64,000 bases of DNA from DASQZT01 sp963728965 (GTDB lineage: Bacteria > Acidobacteriota > Terriglobia > Bryobacterales > Bryobacteraceae), in the NCBI GenBank assembly GCA_963728965.1, contig CAVSMH010000008.1, forward strand, positions 930,001 through 994,000, read 5' to 3'. Positions 25,764 to 35,157 of the stretch are shown here, one piece after another; position 1 is the first letter of the stretch; each line of letters opens with the position of its first letter. A model generated the notes under the pieces. It saw only the letters and a list, made by a program, of their open reading frames with translations. It was not told where the DNA came from and searched no databases. Position numbers and translations under genes: made by a program.

Positions 25764-27283
25764 CAGCCCGCGGCCTCCGGCGGGGAGGACAGGTTGGTGG
25801 CGGCGGCCATGATTTTCTCCTGGGTGGCATGGCGGGCATCGAAGATGGCAGTCATGCGGCCTTCGCTCAGCACCAGGATGCGGTCGGAGCAGCGCAGCAA
25901 TTCCGGCAGTTCGGAACTGATGAGGATGATGCCCTTGCCGTCGGCGGCGAGCTCAGCGATGAGGCGATAGAGATCCTGCTTGGCGCCGACATCGATGCCG
26001 CGGGTGGGGTCGTCGAGGAAGAGCAGGGCGGGATCGAGCAGGAGCCATCGGGCCAGGAGCACCTTCTGCTGATTGCCGCCGCTCAGGGCGGCCACGGGTT
26101 GATGGAGGGAGGCGCAGCGCAAGGCCAGGCGGCGGGCGACGCGGTCGAACTCGCGGCGCTCGCGGGCGGCCCTCACGAAGTGGAACGCGTGGAGGCGGGG
26201 CAGGGCGGCGATGGTGCCGTTTTCGAGCACGCTCATGGACATCATGAGGCCTTGGAGGCGGCGGTCTTCGGGCACCAGGCCGAGGCCGCGGCGGATGGCA
26301 TCGGCGGGGGAGCGGGGACGGAACGGGCGGCCCAGGAGGCGCATTTCGCCGCCAGAGATGGGGTCGAGCCCGAACAGGGCGGCGCCCAACTCGCTGCGCC
26401 CGGCACCGACGAGTCCGGCCACGCCGAGCACTTCGCCGCGCGCGAGTTCAAAGGAGACACGGCGCAAGCTCGCCGTGGTCAGCGCTTCGACGGAGAGCAG
26501 AGGCGCTCCCGGCAGGCGCGGGCGGGGCGCGTCGTGAGGGTTCCATTCCCGGCCGACCATCAGGCGGATGAGCGCTTCGGGGGTGGTGGAGGACAGTTCG
26601 ACGGTGGCGACGGCCTGGCCATCGCGGAGCACGGTGGCACGGTCGGCGATGCGGAAGATCTCGTCCATTTTGTGGGAGACATAGACCACGGCGACGCCGC
26701 GGGCCTGCAATTGGCGAATGAGGCGGAAGAGGCGCTCCACGGCGTCGTCGAACAGGGAGCTGGTGGGCTCATCCATGAGGATGATGCGGGCGTTCATGCT
26801 GAGGGCGCGAGCGATGGCCAGCAACTGCATCTGCCCGATGGAAAGCGACCCGGCCAGGCGGCGCACCCCGCAGGCGAGGCCCACCTGTTGGAGAAAGGGC
26901 CGGCAAAAGGTCTCCATGGCGCCGAAGCGCACCAGGCCGCGCTCGCGAAAGCGCTGATTGGCGATGACCAGATTTTCGCCGACGGTGAGGTGGCGGAAGA
27001 GATCGAGTTCCTGATAGATGATGCCGATGCCGAGCCGCTGCGCGTCCTGGGGGGTGCGGATGGCGGCGGGCTGGCCGGCGATGCGGATGGTGCCGCTATC
27101 GGCGCGGACGGAGCCGGCGAGGATTTTGGCGAGGGTGCTCTTGCCGGCCCCGTTCTCGCCGACGAGGGCGTGGACTTCACCGGCACGGAGCGAAAAAGAG
27201 GCACCGCGCAGCGCCGCTACGCCGCCGTACTGTTTGCCAATCCGCTCGGCCTGTAAGATGTCGGCTATGCCGCCAGGATACAA
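25763..27283 (-). CDS. sugar ABC transporter ATP-binding protein, tandem domains (RbsA type)
   Basis: A 506-aa protein with two ABC domains. The first has Walker A GENGAGKST, a slightly altered signature LSIGQMQLLAIARAL and Walker B IILMDEPTSSL. The second is degenerate at Walker A (GLVGAGRSEL, usual for this family) with signature SGGNQQKVLLARWL and Walker B LLFLDDPTRGIDVGAK. It energises CUT2 sugar uptake with the two genes downstream. The only in-frame start is TTG 27283, without a ribosome site. The divergent sensor kinase begins 114 bases away. Confidence 0.92.
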   Translation of the reverse strand: MYPGGIADILQAERIGKQYGGVAALRGASFSLRAGEVHALVGENGAGKSTLAKILAGSVRADSGTIRIAGQPAAIRTPQDAQRLGIGIIYQELDLFRHLTVGENLVIANQRFRERGLVRFGAMETFCRPFLQQVGLACGVRRLAGSLSIGQMQLLAIARALSMNARIILMDEPTSSLFDDAVERLFRLIRQLQARGVAVVYVSHKMDEIFRIADRATVLRDGQAVATVELSSTTPEALIRLMVGREWNPHDAPRPRLPGAPLLSVEALTTASLRRVSFELARGEVLGVAGLVGAGRSELGAALFGLDPISGGEMRLLGRPFRPRSPADAIRRGLGLVPEDRRLQGLMMSMSVLENGTIAALPRLHAFHFVRAARERREFDRVARRLALRCASLHQPVAALSGGNQQKVLLARWLLLDPALLFLDDPTRGIDVGAKQDLYRLIAELAADGKGIILISSELPELLRCSDRILVLSEGRMTAIFDARHATQEKIMAAATNLSSPPEAAG

Positions 27284-27396
27284 CAGCGGCTCACTTCCGC
27301 CCGGAGCGCCAAGGGGATCGACGCAGGGGGAAACGGGGGGGCAGGCGCGGGCAGTTCGCCCGAACCGTCGCGAACACGGTTAAATAGAAGTAGCGC

Positions 27397-28767
27397 ATGA
27401 AATTAAATCGTTCGGTCCCGGTGCTGTTGTTGGGCTTCGGCCTGCTTATCGGATTGGTTGCCCTGTCGGGCCTGGGCGCGCTGCAACGGGCGCGGGAAAC
27501 GTGGCGCGACGTATCGGCGCTGAACGACCGCTACCGGCGCACCGATCACGTGCTGAACGCGGTGGCCTCGGAGCTCTACATGGTGGGGCTGCTGGCGCGC
27601 GACTATCTGCTGGATCCGTCGAACGTCCAGGCGGCCGAGTATCGCGCCCAACTGGTGGCCGAGCGGACCTCGATGGAGGCGGAGTTTCGCGAGCTCAAAG
27701 ATCTGATTCGCAACCAGGACAAACCGCGGCTGGAGAACCTGCGGCTCGAAGTGGAAGGATACTGGGACGCGCTGGACCCGCTGTTCGAATGGACGGCGGC
27801 GGAAAAGGCGGCCCGCAGTTGGGGATTCCTGCGGCGGCAGGTGCTGCCGCGGCGGCGGGCGGCGCTGTCGATCGCCAACGAAATTTCGCGGCTCACCGAA
27901 GCCAATCTGGACCAGCAGCGGCAGGAGATCGACCGCAAACAGGCATCGATGGCGGGATTCATCGGGCGCATGCTGGCGATGACGGTACTGCTGGGCATTG
28001 CCATTGCGAGCGCGACGGTGTTCCGAATGACGAAGCTCGAAACGCATTCCGAGACACAACGCCAGCGCACCGAAGAGGCGGAGGGCGAGCTGCGGCGGCT
28101 TTCGCGGCAGCTGGTGCAGGCGCAGGAGGCGGAGCGGAAATCGATTTCCCGCGAGCTGCACGACGAAGTGGGGCAGATGCTGACCGCGCTGCGCATGGAA
28201 CTGCGCAGCCTGCACGACCTGCGCTCCGACGCGGAGGAGGAGTTCGACGCGCACCTGGACGGCGCCAAGCGGCTGGCGGAACAATCGCTCAAAGCGCTGC
28301 GCGATATGGCGATGGGGCTGCGGCCATCGATGCTCGACGACCTGGGCCTGGGCTCGGCGGTGCAGTGGCAGGCGCGGCAGTTTGCCAAGCACACCGGCAT
28401 ACCGGTGAATGTGCAGATCGAGGGAGTTCCGGCGAACCTGCCCGAGCCCTACCGGACCTGCGTGTACCGCATCGTGCAGGAAGCGCTCACGAATTGCGCC
28501 CGCCACGCGCGGGCGAAGACCATCGAAGTGGCCATCGGGGAACTGGACGACGGCCTTTCGGTATCGATTCGCGACGACGGGATCGGCTTCGATCCGTCGA
28601 ACGTGCGCGGCCGCGGACTAGGCCTGATCGGAATGCAGGAGCGCGTGCGGGAACTGGGGGGCGAGCTGACTTTCGCCTCCCGGCCGCGCCAAGGAACGGT
28701 GCTGTCGGCGCGCATTCCGCTGCCACGGGAGGCGATCGCGAATGAGTATTCGAGTACTGCTGGCTGA
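27397..28767 (+). CDS. membrane sensor histidine kinase, NarL-partner class
   Basis: A 456-aa protein. Membrane spans lie at about 8-28 and 187-208, enclosing a periplasmic four-helix-type sensor (residues 30-185). The HisKA_3 domain has phospho-acceptor His255 in SRELHDEVGQ, and the HATPase_c domain shows EALTNCARHA, SIRDDGIGFD and GRGLGLIGM. It phosphorylates the NarL-type regulator that overlaps its 3' end by 26 bases. It is divergent from the sugar importer, which makes the importer a possible target (inference). Confidence 0.92.
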   Translation: MKLNRSVPVLLLGFGLLIGLVALSGLGALQRARETWRDVSALNDRYRRTDHVLNAVASELYMVGLLARDYLLDPSNVQAAEYRAQLVAERTSMEAEFRELKDLIRNQDKPRLENLRLEVEGYWDALDPLFEWTAAEKAARSWGFLRRQVLPRRRAALSIANEISRLTEANLDQQRQEIDRKQASMAGFIGRMLAMTVLLGIAIASATVFRMTKLETHSETQRQRTEEAEGELRRLSRQLVQAQEAERKSISRELHDEVGQMLTALRMELRSLHDLRSDAEEEFDAHLDGAKRLAEQSLKALRDMAMGLRPSMLDDLGLGSAVQWQARQFAKHTGIPVNVQIEGVPANLPEPYRTCVYRIVQEALTNCARHARAKTIEVAIGELDDGLSVSIRDDGIGFDPSNVRGRGLGLIGMQERVRELGGELTFASRPRQGTVLSARIPLPREAIANEYSSTAG

Positions 28768-29389
28768 CGATCACGGGGTGGTGCGCAAGGGGCTGCGGTT
28801 TCTGCTGGAACGGCAACCCGGCATGGAGGTAGTGGGGGAGGCGGGCGACGGGCGGGAGGCGGTGCGGCTGGCCGAAGCATCGACGCCCGATATCGTGATC
28901 ATGGATATCGCCATGCCGCTGCTGAACGGCATCGAGGCGACCTCGCAGATGGTCAAGCGCAACCCGGCGCTGGGGGTGATCATCCTCAGCATGCACTCCG
29001 ACGAGGACTACCTGCTATCGGCGCTGAATGCGGGGGCGAAGGGCTACCTGCTCAAGGACTCGGCCGACGTGGACCTGGTGCGGGCGATTCAGGCGGTACA
29101 CAAGGGCACGCCGTTCTTCAGCCCGGAGATCGCCAAGACGATGCTCGAGGACTACATGCGTTTCCTGCAACAGCGCAACCTGCAGGACTCCTACGACCTG
29201 CTGACGGAGCGGGAAAAGGAAGTGCTGCAACTGCTCGCCGAGGGCAAATCGAACAAGGAAGTGGCATCGATCCTGGATGTGAGCGTGTACACGGTGGACA
29301 CGCACCGCACGCACCTGATGCAGAAATTGAACCTGCACAACACGGCGGAGATCGTGCTGTACGCGGTCCGCAAGAAGATCATCTCCTGA
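28742..29389 (+). CDS. NarL/FixJ-family response regulator
   Basis: A 215-aa protein. The receiver domain has acidic pocket D9-D10, phospho-acceptor D55 (IVIMDIAMP) and the conserved Lys in YLLKDSA. The LuxR-type helix-turn-helix is at about 148-205 (LTEREKEVLQLLAEGKSNKEVASILDVSVYTVDTH). It is cognate to the overlapping kinase. It ends 31 bases from the convergent RND pump gene. Confidence 0.94.
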   Translation: MSIRVLLADDHGVVRKGLRFLLERQPGMEVVGEAGDGREAVRLAEASTPDIVIMDIAMPLLNGIEATSQMVKRNPALGVIILSMHSDEDYLLSALNAGAKGYLLKDSADVDLVRAIQAVHKGTPFFSPEIAKTMLEDYMRFLQQRNLQDSYDLLTEREKEVLQLLAEGKSNKEVASILDVSVYTVDTHRTHLMQKLNLHNTAEIVLYAVRKKIIS

Positions 29390-29420
29390 GCGGGCTGGCG
29401 GCGGGGCGGGGCCGTGGGGG

Positions 29421-32400
29421 TCAGGGCCGGCGTTGGGTGATGGCGACGGGCACCTGGAGAGCTTCGGGGGTGTCGTGGCTCCACCAGCGGACGAAGCGGT
29501 CGCCCAGGTCGTCGAGGAAGGTGTAGACCACCGGGACGACGATCAGGGTCAGCAGGGTGGAGGTGATGAGGCCGCCGATGACGGCACGCGCCATGGGGGC
29601 GCGGAATTCGGCGCCGGAGCCGATTTCAAATGCCAGGGGGAGCATGCCGAAGATCATCGCGAGGGTGGTCATCAGGATGGGGCGCAGGCGCACGCGGGCG
29701 GCCATGATGAGCGCTTCGCGGCGGGAGCGGCCCTCGCGGCGCTGCACGTTGGCGAAGTCCACCACCAGGATGGCGTTTTTGGTGACCAGGCCCATGAGGA
29801 GGATCACGCCGATCATGGACATGATGTTGAGGGTGTCCTTGACCAGGTACAGCATGCCGGCGACGCCGACCAGGGAGAGGGGGAGCGAGAGCATGATGGC
29901 GAACGGCTGGAGGAAGCTGCGGAACTGGGAAGCCAGGACAGCATAGATGAGGATGACGGCGAGCAGGAGCGACTGCATGGCGTAGCCGAAGCTCTCCATC
30001 ATCTCTTCGGAGTCGCCGGTGTAATCGATGCGGTAGCCGGGGGGCAGGTTCAGGGCGGCGGCGCGGGCCTTGATGCCGGTGACGACCTCGCCGAGCGAAC
30101 GGCCTTCGGTGCTGGCGCTGACGCGGACTTCGCGCATGAGGTCGCGACGGCGGACCTTGGAGGGGGCGGCGCCGGTATCGAGGCTGGCGATCTGGCTGGC
30201 GGGGACGAGGGCGCGGCCGCCCTGGGCGGGGAGATCGAGCCCGAGGAGGTCGACGGCACGGGTGCGGTCGGCGCGCTGGACGCGGAGGCGCACGTCGTAG
30301 CTGTCGCCATCGGGGTCTTCGAACTGGGAGACCACTTCGCCGGCGACGAGGCCGCGCATGGTGGAGGCGACGGTGCCCAGGTCGAGGCCGAGGTCGCTGG
30401 CGGCGTTGCGGTTGACGGCGATGCGCACCTCGCTTTGGGGCGCATCCTCGCTGGTATCGATGTCGGAAGCGCCGGGGACCTGTTGGATCTGCGCCAGCAA
30501 TTTTTCGCTGAGGGGGACGAGCTCGGAGAGGTCGGTGCCGCGGACGCTGATCTGGATGGGTTTCACGTCGCCGCCCACCTGGTCGGCCTCTTCAATGGAG
30601 GTGCGGACGGCGCGAAAACGGGCCAGGGCCTGGCGGACTTCGGTTTTGAGGAAGCTGTAATGCAGGCGGGTTTTGCGGGGGTTGAGGCGGATGAAGATAT
30701 TGCCTTCGTTGATGGGCTTGCCGGCGGTGCCGCCGATGGTGACGTAGGTGTAGGCCACGGCGGGGTTGCGGCGGATTTCACGCTCGAGCTCCTGGGCGAT
30801 CTCGATGGAGCGGTTGAGGCTGATGCCGGGGCTGGCCTTGTAAGCCGCCTGGAACTGGCCGGGGTCGGCGTTGGGCATAAAGGCGGAGCCGAGTTTGCCG
30901 AACAGGGAAAAGCTGGAAACGATGGCCACCGCGGCAAGCAGCATCACGGCCCAGCGATGGGAGAGGGACCATCCCAGCACACCGGCGAGGGCGCCCTGGA
31001 GGCGGTCCACCTGGTCGTTGAGTTTGCCGAGCAGGCGGCCGAACCAGGAGCGGGGGACGCGCGGGTCGGCCGCCGGATCGTACCAGCGGGAGGAGAGCAT
31101 GGGGTCGAGCGTGAAGCTGACATAGAGCGAGACCAGGACCGCGAAACCGACGGTGATGCCGAACTGATAAAAGAACCGGCCCATGATGCCGCCCATGAAG
31201 GCCACGGGCACGAACACGGCGATGATGGTGAAGGTGGTGGCCATGACGGCGAGTCCGATTTCCGCGGTGGCTTCGCGGGCGGCAGTGAAGTGGTCGGCGC
31301 CGGCATGCATGTGGCGGACGATATTCTCGCGGACGACGATGGCGTCGTCGATGAGGAGGCCGATGGCGAGCGAGAGTCCCATGAGGGTGAGGATGTTGAG
31401 GGTGAAGCCGAGGACCCTCATGATGATGAACGCGCTGATGACCGAGACGGGGAGGGCGAGGCCGGTGATGACGGTGCTGCGCCAACTGTTGAGGAAGAAG
31501 AAGACGATCAGCACGGTGAGGAAGCCGCCGAGCACGAGTGTGACCTGGACGTCGTCCACGGATTCGCGAATGAAGGTGGAGCGGTCCACCACGGTGCGGA
31601 GGCGGATGTGGGCGGGGAGGTCGGCGTTGAGCCCGGTCATGGTCTTTTCGACCGCGTCGGCCACTTCGACGGTATTGGCGCCGGATTGTTTGACGATGTC
31701 GAGCGAGAGGCCGGGGCGGCCGTCGATGAGCGAGGCGCTGCGGCGCTCTTCGATGCCATCGACCACGCGAGCGACCTGGGGAAGGTAGATGGGGTTGCCG
31801 TTGCGAGCGGCGACGATGAGGCGGTCGAACGCCTCGACGGAACGGAATTTCCCGGCGACGCGGACGAGCGGCTCCTGGCGGCCCTGTTCCAGCTTGCCGG
31901 CGGGCATATCCATGTTCTCGCGCTGGAGGGCGGCGGCCACCTGGGCGTAGGTGAGGCCGTAGGCTTTGAGCTTATCGCGATCGAGCAGGATCTGGATCTC
32001 GCGGCGGGCCAGTCCGACGAGGGTGACCTGGCCCACGCCCTGCACCGTTTCGAAGCGCTTCTTGATGACTTTCTCGGCCAGCGTGGAGAGGGACTTGATG
32101 TCGGCGTTGGAGCTTTCGACGGCGATGGAGACGATGGGCATGGCGTTGAAGTCGATGCGCTGGATCACCGGCTCCTTCATGTCCTGGGGAAAATCGGCGC
32201 GGATGGCGTTGATCTTGGCCTGGGCATCCTGCTGGGCGTTGTTGATGTGCACGCCGAGGCGAAACTCCACGGCGATGACGGAGAGGCCCTCGGTGGTGGT
32301 GGAAGAGATGTGGCGCACGCCGGAGATGGTGTTGAGACTCTCTTCGATGCGCTTGGTGACTTCGCGTTCGACGGTCTCGGGGGAGGCGCCGGGGTAGAGG

Positions 32401-32546
32401 GTCTGCACGGTGAGCACGGGGATCTCGACATCGGGAAACTGGTCGATGGGGAGCTGCCGGTAGGAGAAGACGCCGAGGGTGACCAGGGAGACGGCCAGCA
32501 TGGTGGCGAGGACGGGCTGTTTGATGGAAAGATCGCTCAGGAACAT
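29421..32546 (-). CDS. RND efflux pump, inner-membrane transporter (HAE1 class)
   Basis: A 1041-aa protein of normal family length with 12 predicted membrane spans and two large periplasmic loops. The proton-relay residues are present: the Asp pair in LAIGLLIDDAIVV and the Lys in LMGLVTKNAILVVDF. The N terminus (FLSDLSIKQPVLATMLAVSLVTLGVFSYRQLPIDQFPDVEIP) is typical of multidrug-type RND pumps rather than CusA metal pumps. It is last in an operon after the adaptor and outer-membrane genes. The substrate range cannot be told from sequence. Confidence 0.95.
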   Translation of the reverse strand: MFLSDLSIKQPVLATMLAVSLVTLGVFSYRQLPIDQFPDVEIPVLTVQTLYPGASPETVEREVTKRIEESLNTISGVRHISSTTTEGLSVIAVEFRLGVHINNAQQDAQAKINAIRADFPQDMKEPVIQRIDFNAMPIVSIAVESSNADIKSLSTLAEKVIKKRFETVQGVGQVTLVGLARREIQILLDRDKLKAYGLTYAQVAAALQRENMDMPAGKLEQGRQEPLVRVAGKFRSVEAFDRLIVAARNGNPIYLPQVARVVDGIEERRSASLIDGRPGLSLDIVKQSGANTVEVADAVEKTMTGLNADLPAHIRLRTVVDRSTFIRESVDDVQVTLVLGGFLTVLIVFFFLNSWRSTVITGLALPVSVISAFIIMRVLGFTLNILTLMGLSLAIGLLIDDAIVVRENIVRHMHAGADHFTAAREATAEIGLAVMATTFTIIAVFVPVAFMGGIMGRFFYQFGITVGFAVLVSLYVSFTLDPMLSSRWYDPAADPRVPRSWFGRLLGKLNDQVDRLQGALAGVLGWSLSHRWAVMLLAAVAIVSSFSLFGKLGSAFMPNADPGQFQAAYKASPGISLNRSIEIAQELEREIRRNPAVAYTYVTIGGTAGKPINEGNIFIRLNPRKTRLHYSFLKTEVRQALARFRAVRTSIEEADQVGGDVKPIQISVRGTDLSELVPLSEKLLAQIQQVPGASDIDTSEDAPQSEVRIAVNRNAASDLGLDLGTVASTMRGLVAGEVVSQFEDPDGDSYDVRLRVQRADRTRAVDLLGLDLPAQGGRALVPASQIASLDTGAAPSKVRRRDLMREVRVSASTEGRSLGEVVTGIKARAAALNLPPGYRIDYTGDSEEMMESFGYAMQSLLLAVILIYAVLASQFRSFLQPFAIMLSLPLSLVGVAGMLYLVKDTLNIMSMIGVILLMGLVTKNAILVVDFANVQRREGRSRREALIMAARVRLRPILMTTLAMIFGMLPLAFEIGSGAEFRAPMARAVIGGLITSTLLTLIVVPVVYTFLDDLGDRFVRWWSHDTPEALQVPVAITQRRP

Positions 32547-32549
32547 GAG

Positions 32550-33683
32550 TTAACTCCTGGGCTCGACGCGCACGCCTTCGGCGATTTCGATGCTCTGTTC
32601 GGCGATGAGGCGGTCGCCCGGGCGGAGGCCATCGAGGATTTCGAGGCGGGAGTCGCGCTCGCGGCCGATGCGCACCTCGCGGCGGGCGGCTTTGCCGTCC
32701 TGAACGACGAACACGTAAGCCGATTTGGCGGAGCGGTCATCGCGGTAGACGGCGCCGCCGGGGACGATGACGGCAGCGGCATCCACGGCGGTGAGGATCT
32801 CACCCTGGCCGAACATGCCGGCCTTCAGTTTGCGGGCGGGGTTATCGACGGCGATGCGGACGCGGGCGGAGCGGGTCTGTTCGTCGACGGCCGGATTGAT
32901 TTCGACGACACGGCCAGCGAAGGTGACCTCGGGATAGCTGTTGACCTGGAAGGTGGCGCGCTGGCCGGCGCGGATCGTGCCCAGGTCGGCCGTAGCCACG
33001 GAGCTCTGCAGTTCGAGGCGGCTGTTGTCGACGATGGTCATGACGACGGTGGCGGCCTCGACGTAGGCCCCGGTGTTGACGTCTTTGCGCTGGATCTCGC
33101 CGGCGATGGGCGCACGGATGATGGTGTCGCGGATGTGCTTGCGGGAGAGATCGAGCGAGGCCTGGGCCTGTTCCACCTGGGCTTTGGCGACCAGCACCTG
33201 GGCGGCGGCGTCGCGATCGGCGAGTTCGGCGGTCTTGAGGTCCTTATCGGTGATGCCGCCGGACTTGAGGAGGTTCTGCGCGCGGTCGAGTTCGGAGCGG
33301 CTGTGCGATTCCACCAGCAGGGCGCGTTCGAGCGTGGCCTGGGCCAGTTTGACGCCGGTTTCGGCCTGGCGGAGGGAGAGCTGGTAGTTCTCGTCGTTGA
33401 CCCAGGCGACCGGTTCGCCGGCCTCGACATGGGCGGCCTCTTCCTTGTCGAAACGGGTGATGCGGCCGACGACCTCGGCTTTGACATCGACGCGGGCGGG
33501 CGAGATCAGGGTGCCGGTGACCGGGACGACGGCGTGGAAGGCTTCGGCGGCGACGGTGATGACTTTGGCGGGAACCGGCGCCGGTTCGGCGGCGCGACCG
33601 GGGGTGGCGGCCTGCTGGCGGGCGCAGCCGGCGAGGAACGCCGCGAGAATCGGGAATCCGATGACGAACACGCATTTGCGCAT
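32550..33683 (-). CDS. RND efflux periplasmic adaptor (membrane fusion protein), lipoprotein
   Basis: A 377-aa protein. The leader VFVIGFPILAAFLAGC ends in a lipobox. Barrel-sandwich (lipoyl-like) halves appear at VVGRITRFDKEEAAHVEAGEPVAWV and IRAPIAGEIQRKDVNTGAYV, flanking a coiled-coil hairpin rich in Ala, Glu and Leu, with beta-barrel and membrane-proximal domains after them. ATG 33683 leaves a five-base gap to the preceding gene and GGGAG nine bases upstream; ATG 33698 and a longer frame to 33719 are alternatives. It bridges pump and outer-membrane channel. Confidence 0.9.
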   Translation of the reverse strand: MRKCVFVIGFPILAAFLAGCARQQAATPGRAAEPAPVPAKVITVAAEAFHAVVPVTGTLISPARVDVKAEVVGRITRFDKEEAAHVEAGEPVAWVNDENYQLSLRQAETGVKLAQATLERALLVESHSRSELDRAQNLLKSGGITDKDLKTAELADRDAAAQVLVAKAQVEQAQASLDLSRKHIRDTIIRAPIAGEIQRKDVNTGAYVEAATVVMTIVDNSRLELQSSVATADLGTIRAGQRATFQVNSYPEVTFAGRVVEINPAVDEQTRSARVRIAVDNPARKLKAGMFGQGEILTAVDAAAVIVPGGAVYRDDRSAKSAYVFVVQDGKAARREVRIGRERDSRLEILDGLRPGDRLIAEQSIEIAEGVRVEPRS

Positions 33684-33688
33684 GAGGT

Positions 33689-35008
33689 TCACTCCCATGG
33701 GGTTTGTCCGATGGCCCACCGCAGGCCGGCGCGAGCGATGCAGTAATCGTGCAGGCCGCGCAGGAGGTCGGTGCGGGCCACCGAGAGGGCGGCCTGCGAG
33801 TCCAGAATGTCGAGGGTCGTGGCGGCGCCGTACTTGTAATTGTTCTGCATCATGGAGAGGACTCGTTCGGCCTGGCTGATGTTGGTTTTGGCGGCGTCGA
33901 TGGTTTCCGAGGCGGCTTTGAGATCGTCGTAGCCCTGGCGGATGGAGAGGCGGACCTGCTGCTCGAATTTCTGACGTTCCAGGCGGGCGGCGTGTTGGGT
34001 GGCGACAGCCTGGGCGGTGAGGCCATCGCGCTTGAAGCCGTCGAACAGGGGGAAGGTGAAGTTGACGCCGGCGGTCCAGCGGTTGAACTCGGAATTGACG
34101 AGATTGCGGGGAAGGCGCGCGGACATGCCGTAGCTGCCGGAGAAATCCAGGCGCATGCGGTTTTCGGCCTTGGCCAACTGGAGCTGGGTTTCGGCGCTGC
34201 GTTCGGCGATGTGGAGGCGCTGCAATTCGGGGCGGGCGCGCAGGGCGCCGCGTTCGAGTTCGGCGAGATCGGTCTGCTCCCAGGGCTTCTCCTGGAAATC
34301 GCCGGCCAGCTGCGTGGCGGAGTCGAGCGGGCGGCCGATGTAGTAGTTGACGAGGGCGCGGGTCTGCCTGACGGCATTTTCGGCGCGCAGCAGTTCGGGG
34401 ACGCCGTTGGAGACGGCGACCTGGGAGCGGAGCACGTCCACTTCGGTGGCGACGCCATTCTGGTAGCGGGTGCGGGCCATGGCGGCGTGGGCTTTGCGCT
34501 GGTCCTGGGTTTCGGCCACGAGGTTGCGGTAGCGCTCGGTCCAGAGCAGATCGTAGAAGGCCTTCACGGTGGCGAGGGCGACGTCCTGCCGGGCGCGATC
34601 GATTTCGGAGACGGCGCCCTCCTTTTCGATGGAAGCGAGCCGCAGGGCCGTGCCGATCTTTCCCTGGGTGAACAGCGGCTGTTTGACGGTGATGGCGTAG
34701 TCGAAAATGTTCACGGGGGAGGGGACCAGGGCGTTGCGCAACTCCTCGGGGAACTTGTCGAGCCCGGAGGCGTTGAGGAGGCTGGGGTCGCGCCAGCGCA
34801 TGGCGTTGGAGACGATCTGGACGTCGGGGTAGGCCTGGGCCTTGACTTCGCGGATTTTGCCGTTGAGCACTTCGGCCGCGGCGCGGGCTTTGCCGATGTC
34901 CTCGTGCCGGGCCAGAGCGAGGCGGACGGCTTCATCGAGCGTCAGGGGGAGCTCCTGCGCCGGGCAAAGGACACCGAGGACGAGCGGCGCGAAGAATAGG
35001 AGTTTCAT
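33689..35008 (-). CDS. TolC-family outer-membrane efflux protein
   Basis: A 439-aa protein with signal peptide LLFFAPLVLGVLCPAQ and two OEP repeats of long helices and beta strands (LTLDEAVRLALARHEDIGKARAAAEVLNG... and DLAELERGALRARPELQRLHIAERSAETQLQLAKAENRMRLDFSGSYG). GAGG lies nine bases before ATG 35008. It is first in the efflux operon, an order that differs from the common adaptor-first layout. Confidence 0.92.
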   Translation of the reverse strand: MKLLFFAPLVLGVLCPAQELPLTLDEAVRLALARHEDIGKARAAAEVLNGKIREVKAQAYPDVQIVSNAMRWRDPSLLNASGLDKFPEELRNALVPSPVNIFDYAITVKQPLFTQGKIGTALRLASIEKEGAVSEIDRARQDVALATVKAFYDLLWTERYRNLVAETQDQRKAHAAMARTRYQNGVATEVDVLRSQVAVSNGVPELLRAENAVRQTRALVNYYIGRPLDSATQLAGDFQEKPWEQTDLAELERGALRARPELQRLHIAERSAETQLQLAKAENRMRLDFSGSYGMSARLPRNLVNSEFNRWTAGVNFTFPLFDGFKRDGLTAQAVATQHAARLERQKFEQQVRLSIRQGYDDLKAASETIDAAKTNISQAERVLSMMQNNYKYGAATTLDILDSQAALSVARTDLLRGLHDYCIARAGLRWAIGQTPWE

Positions 35009-35157
35009 ACGACGATATCCTCTATAGTAACGCGCAGATGGCGGCGTTTTCAGCTCATCGGGATGGGCGCGCCGGTTTTCACTGGCGGGTGGGCCGGCAG
35101 CGGATCCTTCCTGATGATTCTACCGGAGGTTGCCCGGTTGAGGGGGCAGACCGCGGC

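Noticed and set aside
29433..33746. Very long plus-strand open frame (over 1,400 codons) opposite the RND operon
   Set aside because: It is antisense to clearly recognised pump and adaptor genes. Its translation is Gly/Asp/Glu/His-rich without domains, an effect of GC-biased third positions.
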